Of a stretch of DNA of 64,000 nucleotides, positions 26,203 to 35,460 are shown piece by piece. The notes under the pieces are model-generated. The model worked only from the letters and a program-made list of their open reading frames with translations. It did not search any database and was not told the origin of the DNA. Position numbers and translations under genes: made by a program. The stretch lies in assembly GCF_003967355.1 (NCBI RefSeq), contig NZ_BIFH01000047.1, positions 60,338 through 124,337 on the forward strand. The letters are read 5' to 3'. The first letter of the stretch is position 1. The number at the start of each line of letters is the position of its first letter. The DNA comes from Embleya hyalina (GTDB lineage Bacteria > Actinomycetota > Actinomycetes > Streptomycetales > Streptomycetaceae).

Positions 26203-27117
26203 TTGAGCGCACCGATCCCGCGGCGCAAGCGCCGGCGGTCCGCGCCCCTGATGTTCCTCGCCCCGTTCGGCGTGCTGTTCGCCGCGATGTACGCCGTCCC
26301 CGTCGGCTACGCGATCGTGGAGAGCCTGCACAAGATGCAGCGCTCCGGCCTGGGCCTGACCCCGCCCAAGCGGGTGTACGCGGGGTTCGAGAACTACACC
26401 AAGGCGCTGCACGACGACGCGCTGTGGCACGGCGTGGGCCGGGTGCTGCTGTTCGGCGCGATCCAGGTGCCGGTGATGCTCGGCCTCGCCCTGGTGCTCG
26501 CGCTGCTCCTCGACGCCAAGTCGGCGCGGCTGAAGGGCTTCTTCCGCACCGCCTACTTCCTGCCCTACGCCATCCCCGGCGTGGTCGCCACCATCCTGTG
26601 GGCGTTCCTGTACATGCCGCGCTCCAGCCCCGTGGTGAGCATGCTGGACGCGGTCGGCCTGCCGTCCGACTTCCTCGGCGAGGACGCGGTCCTGTGGTCG
26701 ATCGCCAACGTGGTCACCTGGACCTGGACCGGCTACAACATGCTGGTCATCTACTCCGCGCTCCAGGCCATCCCGCAGGAGCTGTACGAGGCCGCCGAAC
26801 TGGACGGGTGCGGCCCGTGGCGCACCGCGTGGCGGATCAAGGTGCCGCTGGTGGCCCCGGCGATCGCGCTGACCACCGTGTTCTCCGTGATCGGCACGCT
26901 CCAGCTCTACACCGAACCGCGCGTGTTGCGCCCGCTGACCTCGTCGCTGGACGCCGACTACACGCCGATCATGTCCGCCTACCACAAGGCCGTCGAGAAC
27001 AACGACTACGGGCAGGGCGCCGCGGTCTCGGTGCTGCTCGCGCTGGGCACGTGCGTGTTGTCCTTCGCCGTGCTCAAGATCTCCGCCCGGCTCACGAACG
27101 GCAGGTCCTCGCTGTGA
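26203..27117 (+). CDS. Sugar ABC transporter permease, MalF type
   Basis: A 304-aa inner-membrane permease with six predicted membrane helices and the cytoplasmic EAA loop (EAAELDGCGPWRTAWRIKVP) that docks the ATPase. The start is TTG 26203, with GGGAG about 10 bases upstream. The N-terminal run of Arg/Lys (PRRKRRR) is a normal cytoplasmic anchor. Its stop overlaps the next permease start as GTGA. It forms the transmembrane heterodimer with the second permease. Confidence 0.94.
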   Translation: MSAPIPRRKRRRSAPLMFLAPFGVLFAAMYAVPVGYAIVESLHKMQRSGLGLTPPKRVYAGFENYTKALHDDALWHGVGRVLLFGAIQVPVMLGLALVLALLLDAKSARLKGFFRTAYFLPYAIPGVVATILWAFLYMPRSSPVVSMLDAVGLPSDFLGEDAVLWSIANVVTWTWTGYNMLVIYSALQAIPQELYEAAELDGCGPWRTAWRIKVPLVAPAIALTTVFSVIGTLQLYTEPRVLRPLTSSLDADYTPIMSAYHKAVENNDYGQGAAVSVLLALGTCVLSFAVLKISARLTNGRSSL

Positions 27118-28028
27118 CGACACTGACCGACAAGGCCGCGAGCCCGGTCCGCGCACACGTCGCGCCCCCCGCGCCGAAGCCGGCCGAGGGCCGTACCGCG
27201 CCGATGCGTTCGCAGGTGCTGACCACCTCGTTCCTGTTCCTGGTGGCGACCTACTTCCTGATGCCGGTGTGGTGGCTGCTGGTCTCCTCGACCAAGTCCT
27301 CCAGCGACCTGTTCCGCGGCAACGGCTTCTGGTTCGCCGACTGGAACCTGGGCGCCAATCTGCGGCAACTGTTCAGCGAGGACGGCGGCATCTTCCTGCG
27401 CTGGGTGTTCAACTCGGTGCTGTACGCGGTCGGCGGTGGCGTGGTGGCCACCTTCCTGGCCGCGATGGCCGGCTACGCGCTGGCCAAGTACCGCTTCCGC
27501 GGCCGAGGCACGATCTTCTCGGTGATCCTGGGCGCGGTGCTGATCCCCACCCCGATGCTGGCGCTGCCGATCTACCTGATGCTGTCCAAGGTGCATCTGG
27601 TCGACACCGTTTGGGCGGTGCTGCTGCCCGCCGCGGTCAGCCCGTTCGGCGTCTTCCTGGCCAAGACCTACGCCGAGGCGTCGGTGCCGGACGAACTGAT
27701 CGAGGCCGCCCGGCTCGACGGCGCGAGCGAGTTCCGGATCTTCTACACGATCGGGCTGCGGATCATGTCGCCCGCGCTCGTGACCATCTTCCTGTTCCAA
27801 CTGGTCGCCGTCTGGAACAACTTCTTCCTGCCGCTGATCACGCTCAACAACCAGCACCTGTGGCCGGTCACCCTCGGCCTGAACGCGTGGAACAGCGACC
27901 TCACCCAGCCGCACGCCAACCTCGTCGTGGTCGGCGCGCTGGTGTCGGTGATCCCGCTGGTCGCCGCGTTCTGGTCGCTCCAGCGGTTCTGGCGCACCGA
28001 CCTGGTCGCGGGCGGGGTCAAGGCGTGA
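27114..28028 (+). CDS. Sugar ABC transporter permease, MalG type
   Basis: A 304-aa partner permease. After a 30-residue Pro/Ala-rich cytoplasmic tail come six membrane helices and the EAA loop (EAARLDGASEFRIFYTIGLR). The GTG start at 27114 overlaps the stop of the first permease by four bases, indicating coupled translation and equal subunit supply. Downstream, the AraC-family gene begins 46 bases later in the same direction and may be co-transcribed. Confidence 0.94.
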   Translation: MTTLTDKAASPVRAHVAPPAPKPAEGRTAPMRSQVLTTSFLFLVATYFLMPVWWLLVSSTKSSSDLFRGNGFWFADWNLGANLRQLFSEDGGIFLRWVFNSVLYAVGGGVVATFLAAMAGYALAKYRFRGRGTIFSVILGAVLIPTPMLALPIYLMLSKVHLVDTVWAVLLPAAVSPFGVFLAKTYAEASVPDELIEAARLDGASEFRIFYTIGLRIMSPALVTIFLFQLVAVWNNFFLPLITLNNQHLWPVTLGLNAWNSDLTQPHANLVVVGALVSVIPLVAAFWSLQRFWRTDLVAGGVKA

Positions 28029-28074
28029 GGAACCGCTTCGCGACGGGGTCCGGCCGCCGTACGATCGGCGCACC

Positions 28075-28893
28075 ATGATCTTCGCGCGCTACCTCACGCC
28101 CGCCCGGGAGCACCAGCGGCTCGGCCTGGTGTGCCTGGGCGTCGGTTGGCAGCAGGTCACCGGGATGCAGTTCGAGGGCCGGGTACTGGGCTGCTACCAA
28201 CTCACCCTGATCACCGGGGGATCGGGCTGGTTCCGCTCGGGCAACCGGCACGCGCCGCGGATCCCCGTCCAGGCGCCCGCGGCGTTCCTCCTCTTCCCCG
28301 GCGAGTACCACGCCTACAGCCCGGACCCGACGGGCTGGCGCGAGCACTGGGTGCTGTTCGAGGGGCCGACCGCGGCGGCGTACGAGGACCTGGGATTCCT
28401 GGACCGGGCCGAGCCGGTGATGTCGCTCGGCGGGGTACGACCGCTGCGCCAGGGCTTCGACCGGCTGCTGACCGCGGTGGAGCCGGGCGCGCCGAACCGC
28501 GAGGTGGTCACCTCGGCGATCGTGCACCAGTTGATCATCGACCTGAAGACGATCCGGGTCGACGAGGACGGCTCGCGGGTGGTCCGCTACTTCGACGAGC
28601 ACGCCACCGAGCCGCTGACCGTCGGCGAGCACGCCCGGCGGCTGGGCCTGGACGAGGCGGGCCTGCGCAGCGAGATGCAGCGGGCGACCGGCACCACGCC
28701 GAAGGAGTACATCGTGCGCACCCGGCTGTCCCGGGCCAAACGCCTGCTGCTCGCCACCGACCAGTCCATCCACGAGGTCGCCCGCAACGTCGGCTACGAC
28801 GACCCGGCCTACTTCGCCCGGCTGTTCTCCCGACGCGTGCAGCAGTCCCCGTCCGAGTTCCGGCGCACCGGGCAGACGCCGGGTCAGCCCTGA
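28075..28893 (+). CDS. AraC-family regulator of the galactoside locus
   Basis: A 272-aa regulator. The N-terminal cupin-like sensing half (about 1-160) carries sequence typical of sugar-responsive members (FPGEYHAYSPDPTGWREHW). The two helix-turn-helix motifs of the AraC DNA-binding domain fill about 175-270, ending with the IHEVARNVGYDDPAYFARLF signature. It lies directly behind the ABC permeases and probably activates both divergent promoters in response to the transported sugar. The ATG at 28075 has no strong ribosome site, and no better start is visible. Confidence 0.92.
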   Translation: MIFARYLTPAREHQRLGLVCLGVGWQQVTGMQFEGRVLGCYQLTLITGGSGWFRSGNRHAPRIPVQAPAAFLLFPGEYHAYSPDPTGWREHWVLFEGPTAAAYEDLGFLDRAEPVMSLGGVRPLRQGFDRLLTAVEPGAPNREVVTSAIVHQLIIDLKTIRVDEDGSRVVRYFDEHATEPLTVGEHARRLGLDEAGLRSEMQRATGTTPKEYIVRTRLSRAKRLLLATDQSIHEVARNVGYDDPAYFARLFSRRVQQSPSEFRRTGQTPGQP

Positions 28894-28914
28894 GCCGCAC
28901 CGGCCCGCGGCGAC

Positions 28915-30144
28915 TCACCGCGCGGTCTCGACCTCCCGGCGCGTCCCGGCCGCGGCGACCGCCTCCAGGACCGCCAGCACCACGACGACCACCACCACGA
29001 TCAACAGCACCGACCACACCGTCGGGTCGTTCCACACGCACAGCCAGATCCCGCCCAGCAGGCCGGTCACCGCGTACACCGGACCCCGGTGCGCGGCCAC
29101 GAGGGCGCCCACCGACCCGGTACCGAAGCCGTGCCGGGCCAGCGCCGCGCCCGCCCGGTCCGGTCCGACCGCGAGGGCCCGCCGGGTCGCGGTCGCCGGC
29201 CGGGCCGGTCCGGCCAGGAAGGCCGCGATCGCGAGCGCCACGGCGGCCACGCCCAGGGTGCGGGTGGTCCGGCGCAGGAAGCCCACCAGCGCGTCGTAGA
29301 CCGCCGCCGCCGCGTCCCGGGAGACCTCCGGCGGCAGGTCGTCCAGGTAGGTCCGGCGGGCCACCGCGAGCACGATGCCCAGCGCGAGCAGGGTCAGCGC
29401 GGTACCCACGCCCGCCCACAGGAGCACGGGCCTGCGGCGCGGCGCGAGGCACACGCCCAGGACGAACATCACCACGACCACGATCGGCAGCCAGACACCC
29501 GCGGTGTCCAGGGAGCGGAACGCGTCCTGCCCGGTGCGCAACCCCTCGCGGTGCACCAGCACATAGCGACGGTCGGTGTCGGGGATGTTCGAGGCGAACG
29601 CGAACCCCCGACCCACCAGGCTCTGCCGCACCCGATCGATCATCGGCCCCAGATCGAGCACCACCTCGCCGTTGTCGGCGCTCACCGTGCCGCTGTCCTT
29701 GCCCTCGAGTACGTCCAGCGCGGACGCGTGCGCGATCCGGAGCGCGTCCCGCCAGATCACGGCGAACGCGTCGCTCGCCACGAACGCCTGCGCGGCCTGG
29801 TCGGCCACGGCGGTCAGCAGGCTCTGCAACGAGCCGGAGACCGGCCCGGAGCCGTTGTTCGGCCCCAGGCCGAGCGCCTCGCGCAGCGAGTCGGTCAGCC
29901 CGCCCACGTCCACCGCCTGCACGGCCGCCGCGGCCAGCCGGGCGGAGACCGCGTCCTGTACCGCGGCGTTCCCGGACAGCGGGGCCAGCGCGGCGACGAA
30001 GCGGTCGGTGTCGGCCACCTCGTTCCGCGCCCACGCGGCGGTGACCGCCACCGGGGTGAGCAGACAGGCGAGGACCACCAGGAGGCAGGCCAGGGTGAAG
30101 CGCACCGGATGCCCCGTCCGGACCTGCTCGGATGCCTCGGACAT
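28915..30144 (-). CDS. Integral membrane protein, actinobacterial, function unknown
   Basis: A 409-aa protein with one N-terminal membrane helix (FTLACLLVVLACLL), an extracytoplasmic region of about 190 residues rich in Ala/Asp, then three or more C-terminal helices (VWLPIVVVVMFVLGVCL, ALTLLALGIVLAVA and a poly-Val helix near the end). The architecture is that of streptomycete membrane proteins that I can place only by topology. AGAGGA lies eight bases before the ATG at 30144. It converges on the AraC gene with only 21 bases between. Confidence 0.8.
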   Translation of the reverse strand: MSEASEQVRTGHPVRFTLACLLVVLACLLTPVAVTAAWARNEVADTDRFVAALAPLSGNAAVQDAVSARLAAAAVQAVDVGGLTDSLREALGLGPNNGSGPVSGSLQSLLTAVADQAAQAFVASDAFAVIWRDALRIAHASALDVLEGKDSGTVSADNGEVVLDLGPMIDRVRQSLVGRGFAFASNIPDTDRRYVLVHREGLRTGQDAFRSLDTAGVWLPIVVVVMFVLGVCLAPRRRPVLLWAGVGTALTLLALGIVLAVARRTYLDDLPPEVSRDAAAAVYDALVGFLRRTTRTLGVAAVALAIAAFLAGPARPATATRRALAVGPDRAGAALARHGFGTGSVGALVAAHRGPVYAVTGLLGGIWLCVWNDPTVWSVLLIVVVVVVVLAVLEAVAAAGTRREVETAR

Positions 30145-30368
30145 CGCCGGTGTCCTCTCCTCGTTCACGGCCGCGTTCGTCCCGTGCGGGTTCCATGAAA
30201 TGCGGAGATCTACTCGGACTGGACAAAAGGTGCAAAACGTGTCTTGGCATGTCAAAGTGCGAGAAGGGCGACTCATCAGGTCGCGGTCTCCGCGGCGACA
30301 GGAGTCGGGCGGCGAACGGAAACCAAGGCACATCCGCCCGGCCGTCCGGCCGGGGTTGGGAGTAGGCC

Positions 30369-30875
30369 ATGAACAGCACAATGCGCAGGACGAGTGCTTG
30401 GACGGGCTGGGTGGCATTCGCCGCCTGCACGTTGCTCGTTCTGGGTGTCCTCAACCTCTTCCAGGGGTTCACGGCCCTGTTCTCGGACGGGTACTTCGTC
30501 ACCCGCTCCGGTGATCTGCTGGTCTGGAACTACAACACCTGGGGCGTCATCCTGCTGATCTTCGGCGGGCTGCAAATCCTCATCGGCGGTGGGCTGCTCA
30601 CCGGCGCGACCTGGGCCAGAGTGGCCGGTGCGGTGCTGGTGATGCTGAACATCATCGGTGAGATCGGCTTCCTGGCCGCGCACCCGGTGTGGTCCACGAT
30701 CGTGATCGCGCTGGACCTGGTGGTCCTGTTCGCGCTGACGGTGCGCTGGAACGCGTCGCAGGGCTACCCGGACCGTGACGAGAGCACGGCCGAGTGGCGG
30801 GCCCGGGACGAGGAGGCGTATCGAAGCGGCACCGGCGCGCACCGGCGCACCGACAGTGGCGAGACCATGCCGTAA
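30369..30875 (+). CDS. Four-helix membrane protein (DUF7144-like)
   Basis: A 168-aa protein with four membrane helices (near residues 13-35, 57-78, 85-103 and 108-125) and a charged C-terminal tail. The WTGWVAFAACTLLVLGVLNL start and the VWNYNTWGVILLIFGGLQ second block match a small actinobacterial membrane family often seen near stress genes. No catalytic residues are apparent. The ATG 30369 has only a weak purine site. A strong bidirectional terminator follows. Confidence 0.8.
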   Translation: MNSTMRRTSAWTGWVAFAACTLLVLGVLNLFQGFTALFSDGYFVTRSGDLLVWNYNTWGVILLIFGGLQILIGGGLLTGATWARVAGAVLVMLNIIGEIGFLAAHPVWSTIVIALDLVVLFALTVRWNASQGYPDRDESTAEWRARDEEAYRSGTGAHRRTDSGETMP

Positions 30876-30905
30876 CGGCACGTCACCACCCTCTCGTCAC
30901 CCGTT

Positions 30906-30946
30906 CGCCACGCGCGACGATCCCTGCGGGGTCGTCGCGCGTGGCG
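30906..30946. terminator. Bidirectional hairpin terminator
   Basis: A 19-bp stem (30906-30924 with 30928-30946, one T.G wobble) encloses a 3-base loop. It lies between the convergent membrane protein gene and the kinase-TPR gene and can end both transcripts. Confidence 0.85.
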
Positions 30947-30982
30947 CTCGCGCGTTCGGGGTGGGGGCGGTTCAGGGGCGGT

Positions 30983-33097
30983 CTACGAACGCAGCCACAT
31001 CGCTTCCCCACCCCGGCCGAGGGTGTCGAGGAAGCGGGCCAGTTGGCCCGCCGCCGCCGGGTGGCCCTCGGCCAGGGCGCGGCGGTACATCTCCTCCGCC
31101 TCGCGGACTCGGCCCCGGCGCTCGAACAGGCCGGCGTAGCCGATGGAGGCGTCGCGGTGCCCCTCGGTGAGCGCGCGCCGGTACAGCTTGTCGGCCTCCT
31201 TCGTCCGGCCCTTCGCGGCCAGCAGGCCGGCGAGGTTGACCGTCGCGTCGGGGTGACCCTGGGCGTAGGTGTACCGGAACCACTGCTCGGCCTCGTCCAG
31301 CCGACCGGTGTTGGCGAGGAGCAGGCCGAGATTGTGTCCCGCGTCGTCGTGGCCCCGCGCGGCGCCGTGCCGGAACAGGTGTTCGGCCTCCGGGGCGCGG
31401 CCGAGACGGAGCAACAGCCCGCCGAGGTTGTTCGCGGCGTCCGGATGCCCCTGGACGAGGGCGCGGCGGTACAGCTCCTCGGCCTCGGCGTGCCGGTCGT
31501 GCGCGGCGAGCAGGTCGGCGAGGTCGTTGGCGGCGTCCGGGTGGTTGCGGGCCAGGGCCTCCCGGTACAGCGCCTCGGCCTCGGCCGCCCGGCCGGTGTC
31601 GGCCAGGTGGTAGGCGAGCTGCACGGCGGCGTCCGGGTCGCCGGCCGCGACCGCCCGCCGCAACCCGGCCTCGTCGTCGTCGGCGGGGGCGGAAGGGGCC
31701 GGGACGGCGAACCCCGAGCCGGCGGGCGAACCCGGCGGGAAGCTCGGCGGCGCCGGGGGGAGCGGCGGCGGGGTGGGCCGGCGCGACGGGTCGGCGGCGC
31801 GAGCGGAACCCGCCTCTGCCGAAGCGGGCGGCGCCTCGGCCGTGGTGGACGCCACAACGGCCGGATCCGGCAGGCCGTCGGCCGCGGTCGGCGCCGCCGG
31901 TGCCGCCGTCGGGGCCGGCGCCACGTCGGCCGGATCCGGCAGGGGGTCGGCCGCGGTCGGCGCTGCCTCGGTCGGAGCGGCCGGTGCCTCGGTGGCGGTG
32001 GGCGCTGCCTCGGTCGGTGTGGCGGGTGTCTTGGTCAGCGTCAGTGGGGTCGCGGCCGGCGCCGCCGGTGCCTCCGTCGGGGTGGGCGGCACTTCGGTGG
32101 AGGCCGGCGCCACGTCGGCCCGGGCGGCCGGTGCCTCGGTTGCGGTCGGCGGTGCCTCGGTTGGCGTGGCGGGTGTCCTGGTCGGGGCGGGCGGCACCTC
32201 GGCGGAGGCCGGCGGGGTGGGCGGCGCCTCGGCGGAGGTGGGGGGTACGTCCGTCGAGGCGGGCGCCCGCTCGGCTCGCGGCGGCGCCGGGTCGGTCAGG
32301 CGGCGGGCCACCTCGGCCGCGCTCGGCGGGCGCTGCGCCGGGTCCTTGGCGAGCAGGTCCAGGACCAGGCGGCTCACGTGCGGCGGGACGTCGGGGCGGC
32401 GCCGATCCGGGGCCTCCGGAACCCGTTCGAGCTGGGCGTACACCGTGGCCGCGATGTCCCCGGTGCCGAACGGCGGCGTCCCGGTGAGCAGTTCGTGCAG
32501 CACGCAGCCCAGTGCGTACAGGTCCGCGGCCGGTTCGGCCGGGCGACCGCGCAGCCGCTCGGGCGCGGTGTAGGCGAGTGTGCCGATCAGGGCGGTGCCG
32601 GTCGCGGCGACCGCCCCGAGCCGGTCGGCCAGGCCCAGGTCGAGGACGCGGATCCCGCCGTCGGCGGTCAGGAACAGGTCGGCCGGCTTGAGGTCGCCGT
32701 GCACCAGGCCGGCCCGGTGCGCGTGGTCGAGCGCGGCGCAGATCCGCGCCGTCCAGTCCAACACCTCGGACACGGCGGGCAGTTCGGGCAGCCCCTCGCG
32801 CAGCACCGTACGCAGGTCGCGGCCGGTGAGCAGTTCGGTGACCAGGAACGGCGTGCCGTCGCCGGTCAGGCCGACGTCGGACACCGCGACCAGGTCGGGA
32901 TGATCGAGCGGCGCGGCGGCCCGCGTGCGCTCCACGAACCGGGTCGCGACCGCCTCGTCGGGCGGGCCGTGCAGCAGCTTGACCGCGACCTCGCGGTCCT
33001 CGACCGAGTCCCGCGCGGCCCACACCCGCCCGAGCCCACCGCGACCACGCTGTTCCACCAATTCGTACCGGTCCGCCACCCGAGCCATCGCAGTCAC
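30983..33097 (-). CDS. Ser/Thr protein kinase fused to TPR/Sel1-like repeats
   Basis: A 704-aa protein. The kinase domain (about 8-275) has a glycine loop RGRGGLGRVW and the VAVK Lys40, but the catalytic loop reads HGDLKPADLF (Arg and Asn of HRDxKxxN replaced) and the metal motif is DLG instead of DFG. A Pro/Ala/Thr-rich linker covers about 275-475. Seven repeats of about 36 residues with the form EAExLYRRALxxGHPDAANNLG end the protein. GTG 33097 has GAGGGAG upstream. No membrane helix is evident, so it is likely cytosolic, with the repeats recruiting partners. Activity may be reduced. Confidence 0.9.
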   Translation of the reverse strand: MTAMARVADRYELVEQRGRGGLGRVWAARDSVEDREVAVKLLHGPPDEAVATRFVERTRAAAPLDHPDLVAVSDVGLTGDGTPFLVTELLTGRDLRTVLREGLPELPAVSEVLDWTARICAALDHAHRAGLVHGDLKPADLFLTADGGIRVLDLGLADRLGAVAATGTALIGTLAYTAPERLRGRPAEPAADLYALGCVLHELLTGTPPFGTGDIAATVYAQLERVPEAPDRRRPDVPPHVSRLVLDLLAKDPAQRPPSAAEVARRLTDPAPPRAERAPASTDVPPTSAEAPPTPPASAEVPPAPTRTPATPTEAPPTATEAPAARADVAPASTEVPPTPTEAPAAPAATPLTLTKTPATPTEAAPTATEAPAAPTEAAPTAADPLPDPADVAPAPTAAPAAPTAADGLPDPAVVASTTAEAPPASAEAGSARAADPSRRPTPPPLPPAPPSFPPGSPAGSGFAVPAPSAPADDDEAGLRRAVAAGDPDAAVQLAYHLADTGRAAEAEALYREALARNHPDAANDLADLLAAHDRHAEAEELYRRALVQGHPDAANNLGGLLLRLGRAPEAEHLFRHGAARGHDDAGHNLGLLLANTGRLDEAEQWFRYTYAQGHPDATVNLAGLLAAKGRTKEADKLYRRALTEGHRDASIGYAGLFERRGRVREAEEMYRRALAEGHPAAAGQLARFLDTLGRGGEAMWLRS

Positions 33098-33292
33098 GCC
33101 ATCTCCCTCGTCCCGGCACCGTCGAGGGCGATCCTGCCGCACCCGGCGGGGGGTGTGTCGAGTCGCCGTCATCCGCTCGAACCCCGTGCGTCGGCCGCCT
33201 CGATCCCGGGGTCGGGACACGGGGGCCCCGGCCGGTGATGCAGCATGGTGGTTCCCGCCGCGTCCCCGCGCCGGCCCAAGGAGAAACGCACC

Positions 33293-34033
33293 GTGACCCG
33301 GAACCTCGCGAGCCGGCTGCGCGGCCTCGCCCGATATCCGCGGCGCAGCCCCGCGACATTCGTCGTGCTGATCCTGCTCGCGATCAACGGGATCGTGGTC
33401 GGCGGGCTGATGTCCGAACCGGCCGCGGACCGGCTCCTGGAGGACATCAGCACCAATCTCGACAACCTGGACCACCATCCGTTTCGCGCGATGGCGGGCA
33501 GCCTGCTGGTGGCGGACGTGCACGGCACCGTGTTCGGCAACGTGACCACGATCGGGTTCGGCATCGGGGTGTGCATGGCGGTGCTGGAGCGCCGGATCGG
33601 CACCGTGCGCGCGGTCGGCGTCACGCTCCTGGGACACGTGGGCGCGACGCTGCTCACCGCGGTCGTGCTGATCGCGGCGATCCACGCGGGCACGTATCCC
33701 GAGGAGACCCGGTACACGCTCGACTACGGGGTGAGCTACGCCTCGATGGCGGCCATAGCGGCGGTCACCCCGCTGCTGCCCGGGCCGCTGCGGCCGCTGT
33801 GGGCGCTCGGCTGTCTGCTGTACCCGTTCTCGTCCGTGCAGTGGTACGGCGATCTGCCGGACTTCACCACGATCGGGCACGTCTCGGCCGCGTTGATCGG
33901 CCTCGGCGCCGGATTCCTGTTCACGGGCCGATGGCGGCCGGGCTCGGGCCGGCCGTTGTCGAGGACCACACTCGCGCCGACGGCCCCGGACCCGCTCCCG
34001 GAGATCGCCGGGAACGGGCGGGCCGAGCCGTAG
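33293..34033 (+). CDS. Rhomboid-like membrane protein (actinobacterial family)
   Basis: A 246-aa polytopic protein with about six membrane helices. A serine in the context DYGVSYASMAA, in a late helix, and a His in a following helix (TIGHVSAAL) mimic the Ser-His dyad of rhomboid intramembrane proteases, though the canonical GxSG is not exact. The GTG at 33293 with AAGGAG eight bases before it is preferred over the upstream GTG at 33245. It diverges from the kinase-TPR gene. Protease activity is uncertain; many members of this family are annotated only as rhomboid-like. Confidence 0.78.
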   Translation: MTRNLASRLRGLARYPRRSPATFVVLILLAINGIVVGGLMSEPAADRLLEDISTNLDNLDHHPFRAMAGSLLVADVHGTVFGNVTTIGFGIGVCMAVLERRIGTVRAVGVTLLGHVGATLLTAVVLIAAIHAGTYPEETRYTLDYGVSYASMAAIAAVTPLLPGPLRPLWALGCLLYPFSSVQWYGDLPDFTTIGHVSAALIGLGAGFLFTGRWRPGSGRPLSRTTLAPTAPDPLPEIAGNGRAEP

Positions 34034-34062
34034 GACGAGGTGCCCGTCCGGGAGGGATTCGG

Positions 34063-34542
34063 TCAGCGCTCGATCGGCGGCACGCGCCACTCGATCTGGA
34101 CGCGGTCCTCCAGCGGCAACTCCTCCGGGCCGAGCGCGACATGGTCGATGACGTAGCGGAAGAGCAGGACGACGGCGTCGGATTCCATCTCCGGCAGGGT
34201 CTGCCGGGTGGCCCCGAGGACGTCGAGCAGGAGTACCGGGTCGGACTCCAACTCCTCGATCTCCTCGGCCAGTTCGGCGTCGATCTCGTCCGCCGCGACG
34301 AGCGCCGCGATGGAGTGGGCGAGGAAGGCCGGCTCGGATTCGAGGCGCAGCAGCACCTGCTCGGTGACGAACGCGTCGAGCAGGTCGGCGTCGATGTCGA
34401 TGCCGCCGCCGGCGCAGCCACAACCGTCGCCGCAGCCGCCGGGCGCGCTGATGTCCTCGAGGGTGAGGGGGGTACCGGTGGGGGAGAGGGGGATCGGCTG
34501 GACCGAGTCGTCGGACGCGGGGATGCCGGAGGAGGAGGACAC
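34063..34542 (-). CDS. Hypothetical acidic protein with a Cys/Gly cluster
   Basis: A 159-aa acidic protein. A short Ser/Pro-rich N terminus leads to a cysteine-glycine cluster (GGCGDGCGCAGGG, about residues 35-47), then a mostly helical Leu/Glu-rich region. The Cys cluster could bind a metal or be a crosslinking site. GTG 34542 is preceded by GAAGGAG. I do not recognise the family. It converges with the rhomboid-like gene, with no terminator visible between them. Confidence 0.7.
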   Translation of the reverse strand: MSSSSGIPASDDSVQPIPLSPTGTPLTLEDISAPGGCGDGCGCAGGGIDIDADLLDAFVTEQVLLRLESEPAFLAHSIAALVAADEIDAELAEEIEELESDPVLLLDVLGATRQTLPEMESDAVVLLFRYVIDHVALGPEELPLEDRVQIEWRVPPIER

Positions 34543-34877
34543 GCGAACTCCTTCGGAGGCTGGGGGACTGGCGGGGGAGCGTCCATGGTCGCACCCGACG
34601 CCGACCCGGTGGGCCGGTGTGCGCGGCGGAGGGGCCGGGGCCGGCGGTCGCCGGCCGGGCGGTCCGGACAAGATCGAGACGATCCCCCCGGCCCGGTGGT
34701 CCGGCGTGCTAACGTTAATTGCTGCTGTGGTTCCCATGGAATTTTCTGTGCGCCTGCTGGTTGTAGCCAACAGGTGCACTTTTGTTTTTCCGGTGTCCAA
34801 CTCCGGGCGGGGTAATCAGCAACGATTCGGGTCTCGCAGGGTGCGGGATCCCGGTACTGCCCCGAAGGGGAAGATAC
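34543..34877 (+). promoter_or_regulatory. Promoter and long leader of the cold-shock gene
   Basis: A gene-free stretch of 335 bases upstream of the cold-shock protein, with AT content that rises sharply near 34705-34800. It contains the palindrome TAACGTTA (34710-34717) and a long untranslated leader with a small bulged hairpin around 34752-34780 (GTTG/CAAC core). Long structured leaders are normal for csp genes and are probably part of temperature control. Confidence 0.5.
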
Positions 34878-35081
34878 GTGGCTACTGGCACCGTGAAGTG
34901 GTTCAACGGCGAAAAGGGCTTCGGCTTCATCGAGCAGGACGGTGGCGGCCCCGACGTCTTCGCCCACTACTCGAACATCAACGCTCAGGGCTTCCGTGAG
35001 CTCCAGGAAGGCCAGAAGGTCTCCTTCGACGTCACGCAGGGCCAGAAGGGCCCGCAGGCGGAGAACATCAACATCGTCTGA
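34878..35081 (+). CDS. Cold-shock protein (CspA family)
   Basis: A 67-aa single OB-fold RNA/DNA chaperone. Both nucleic-acid motifs are present (KGFGFI for RNP1 and DVFAHYS for RNP2). GTG 34878 has GAAGGGGAAG just upstream and gives the canonical [11 protein letters not shown] terminus. It precedes a DEAD-box helicase, a pairing that makes sense for unwinding structured mRNA in the cold, although a terminator separates them. Confidence 0.97.
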   Translation: MATGTVKWFNGEKGFGFIEQDGGGPDVFAHYSNINAQGFRELQEGQKVSFDVTQGQKGPQAENINIV

Positions 35082-35115
35082 TTTCGCTCATGGGCGTGGC
35101 TTCGGTCACGCAGCG

Positions 35116-35143
35116 AGGGCCCGCGCCGCACGGTGCGGGCCCT
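35116..35143 (+). terminator. Terminator after the cold-shock gene
   Basis: A 9-bp stem AGGGCCCGC (35116-35124) paired with GCGGGCCCT (35135-35143) closes a 10-base loop, 35 bases after the csp stop. It is followed by TTCCC. Confidence 0.75.
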
Positions 35144-35426
35144 TCCCGTGGCCGTCGGCCGTCCCGGTCGGCGACTCCCGAAGCCGGGGGAGCCACGGCG
35201 CACCACCCGGGCGGATGCCCGACATCCGCCGTTCAGGACCCTGCCCGACGCGACCTCGTCGCGCGGCCTCGCACGGTCCGGCACATCGGCCGCCGCTCTT
35301 CGGCAGGCGCCCGACCGTTGCGCAACATCTCGACGCGAGTGACCCGAGTCACCACGTCTGTTCTTCAGTTCAGGTACTCCGGCTCGTTCTTGCGACTCCT
35401 TGCACGGCTCCCGTCGTGCGGAGACG

Positions 35427-35454
35427 TCCTCGATACGCGCCGCATCGAGGAAGG
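35427..35454 (+). promoter_or_regulatory. Hairpin sequestering the helicase ribosome-binding site
   Basis: TCCTCGAT (35427-35434) pairs perfectly with ATCGAGGA (35444-35451) around a 9-base loop. The right arm contains half of the ribosome site GAGGAAGG (35447-35454) that precedes the helicase ATG by six bases. This would limit translation unless the hairpin opens. A possible upstream ORF (GTG 35339 to TGA 35464) crosses the hairpin and overlaps the helicase start as ATGA, so translating ribosomes could also open it. Confidence 0.5.
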
Positions 35455-35460
35455 TTCTCC

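Noticed and set aside
30983..34594. Extension of the kinase-TPR gene upstream to 34594
   Set aside because: The extra residues antisense the rhomboid-like gene and look random; GTG 33097 has a good ribosome site and gives the normal kinase start.
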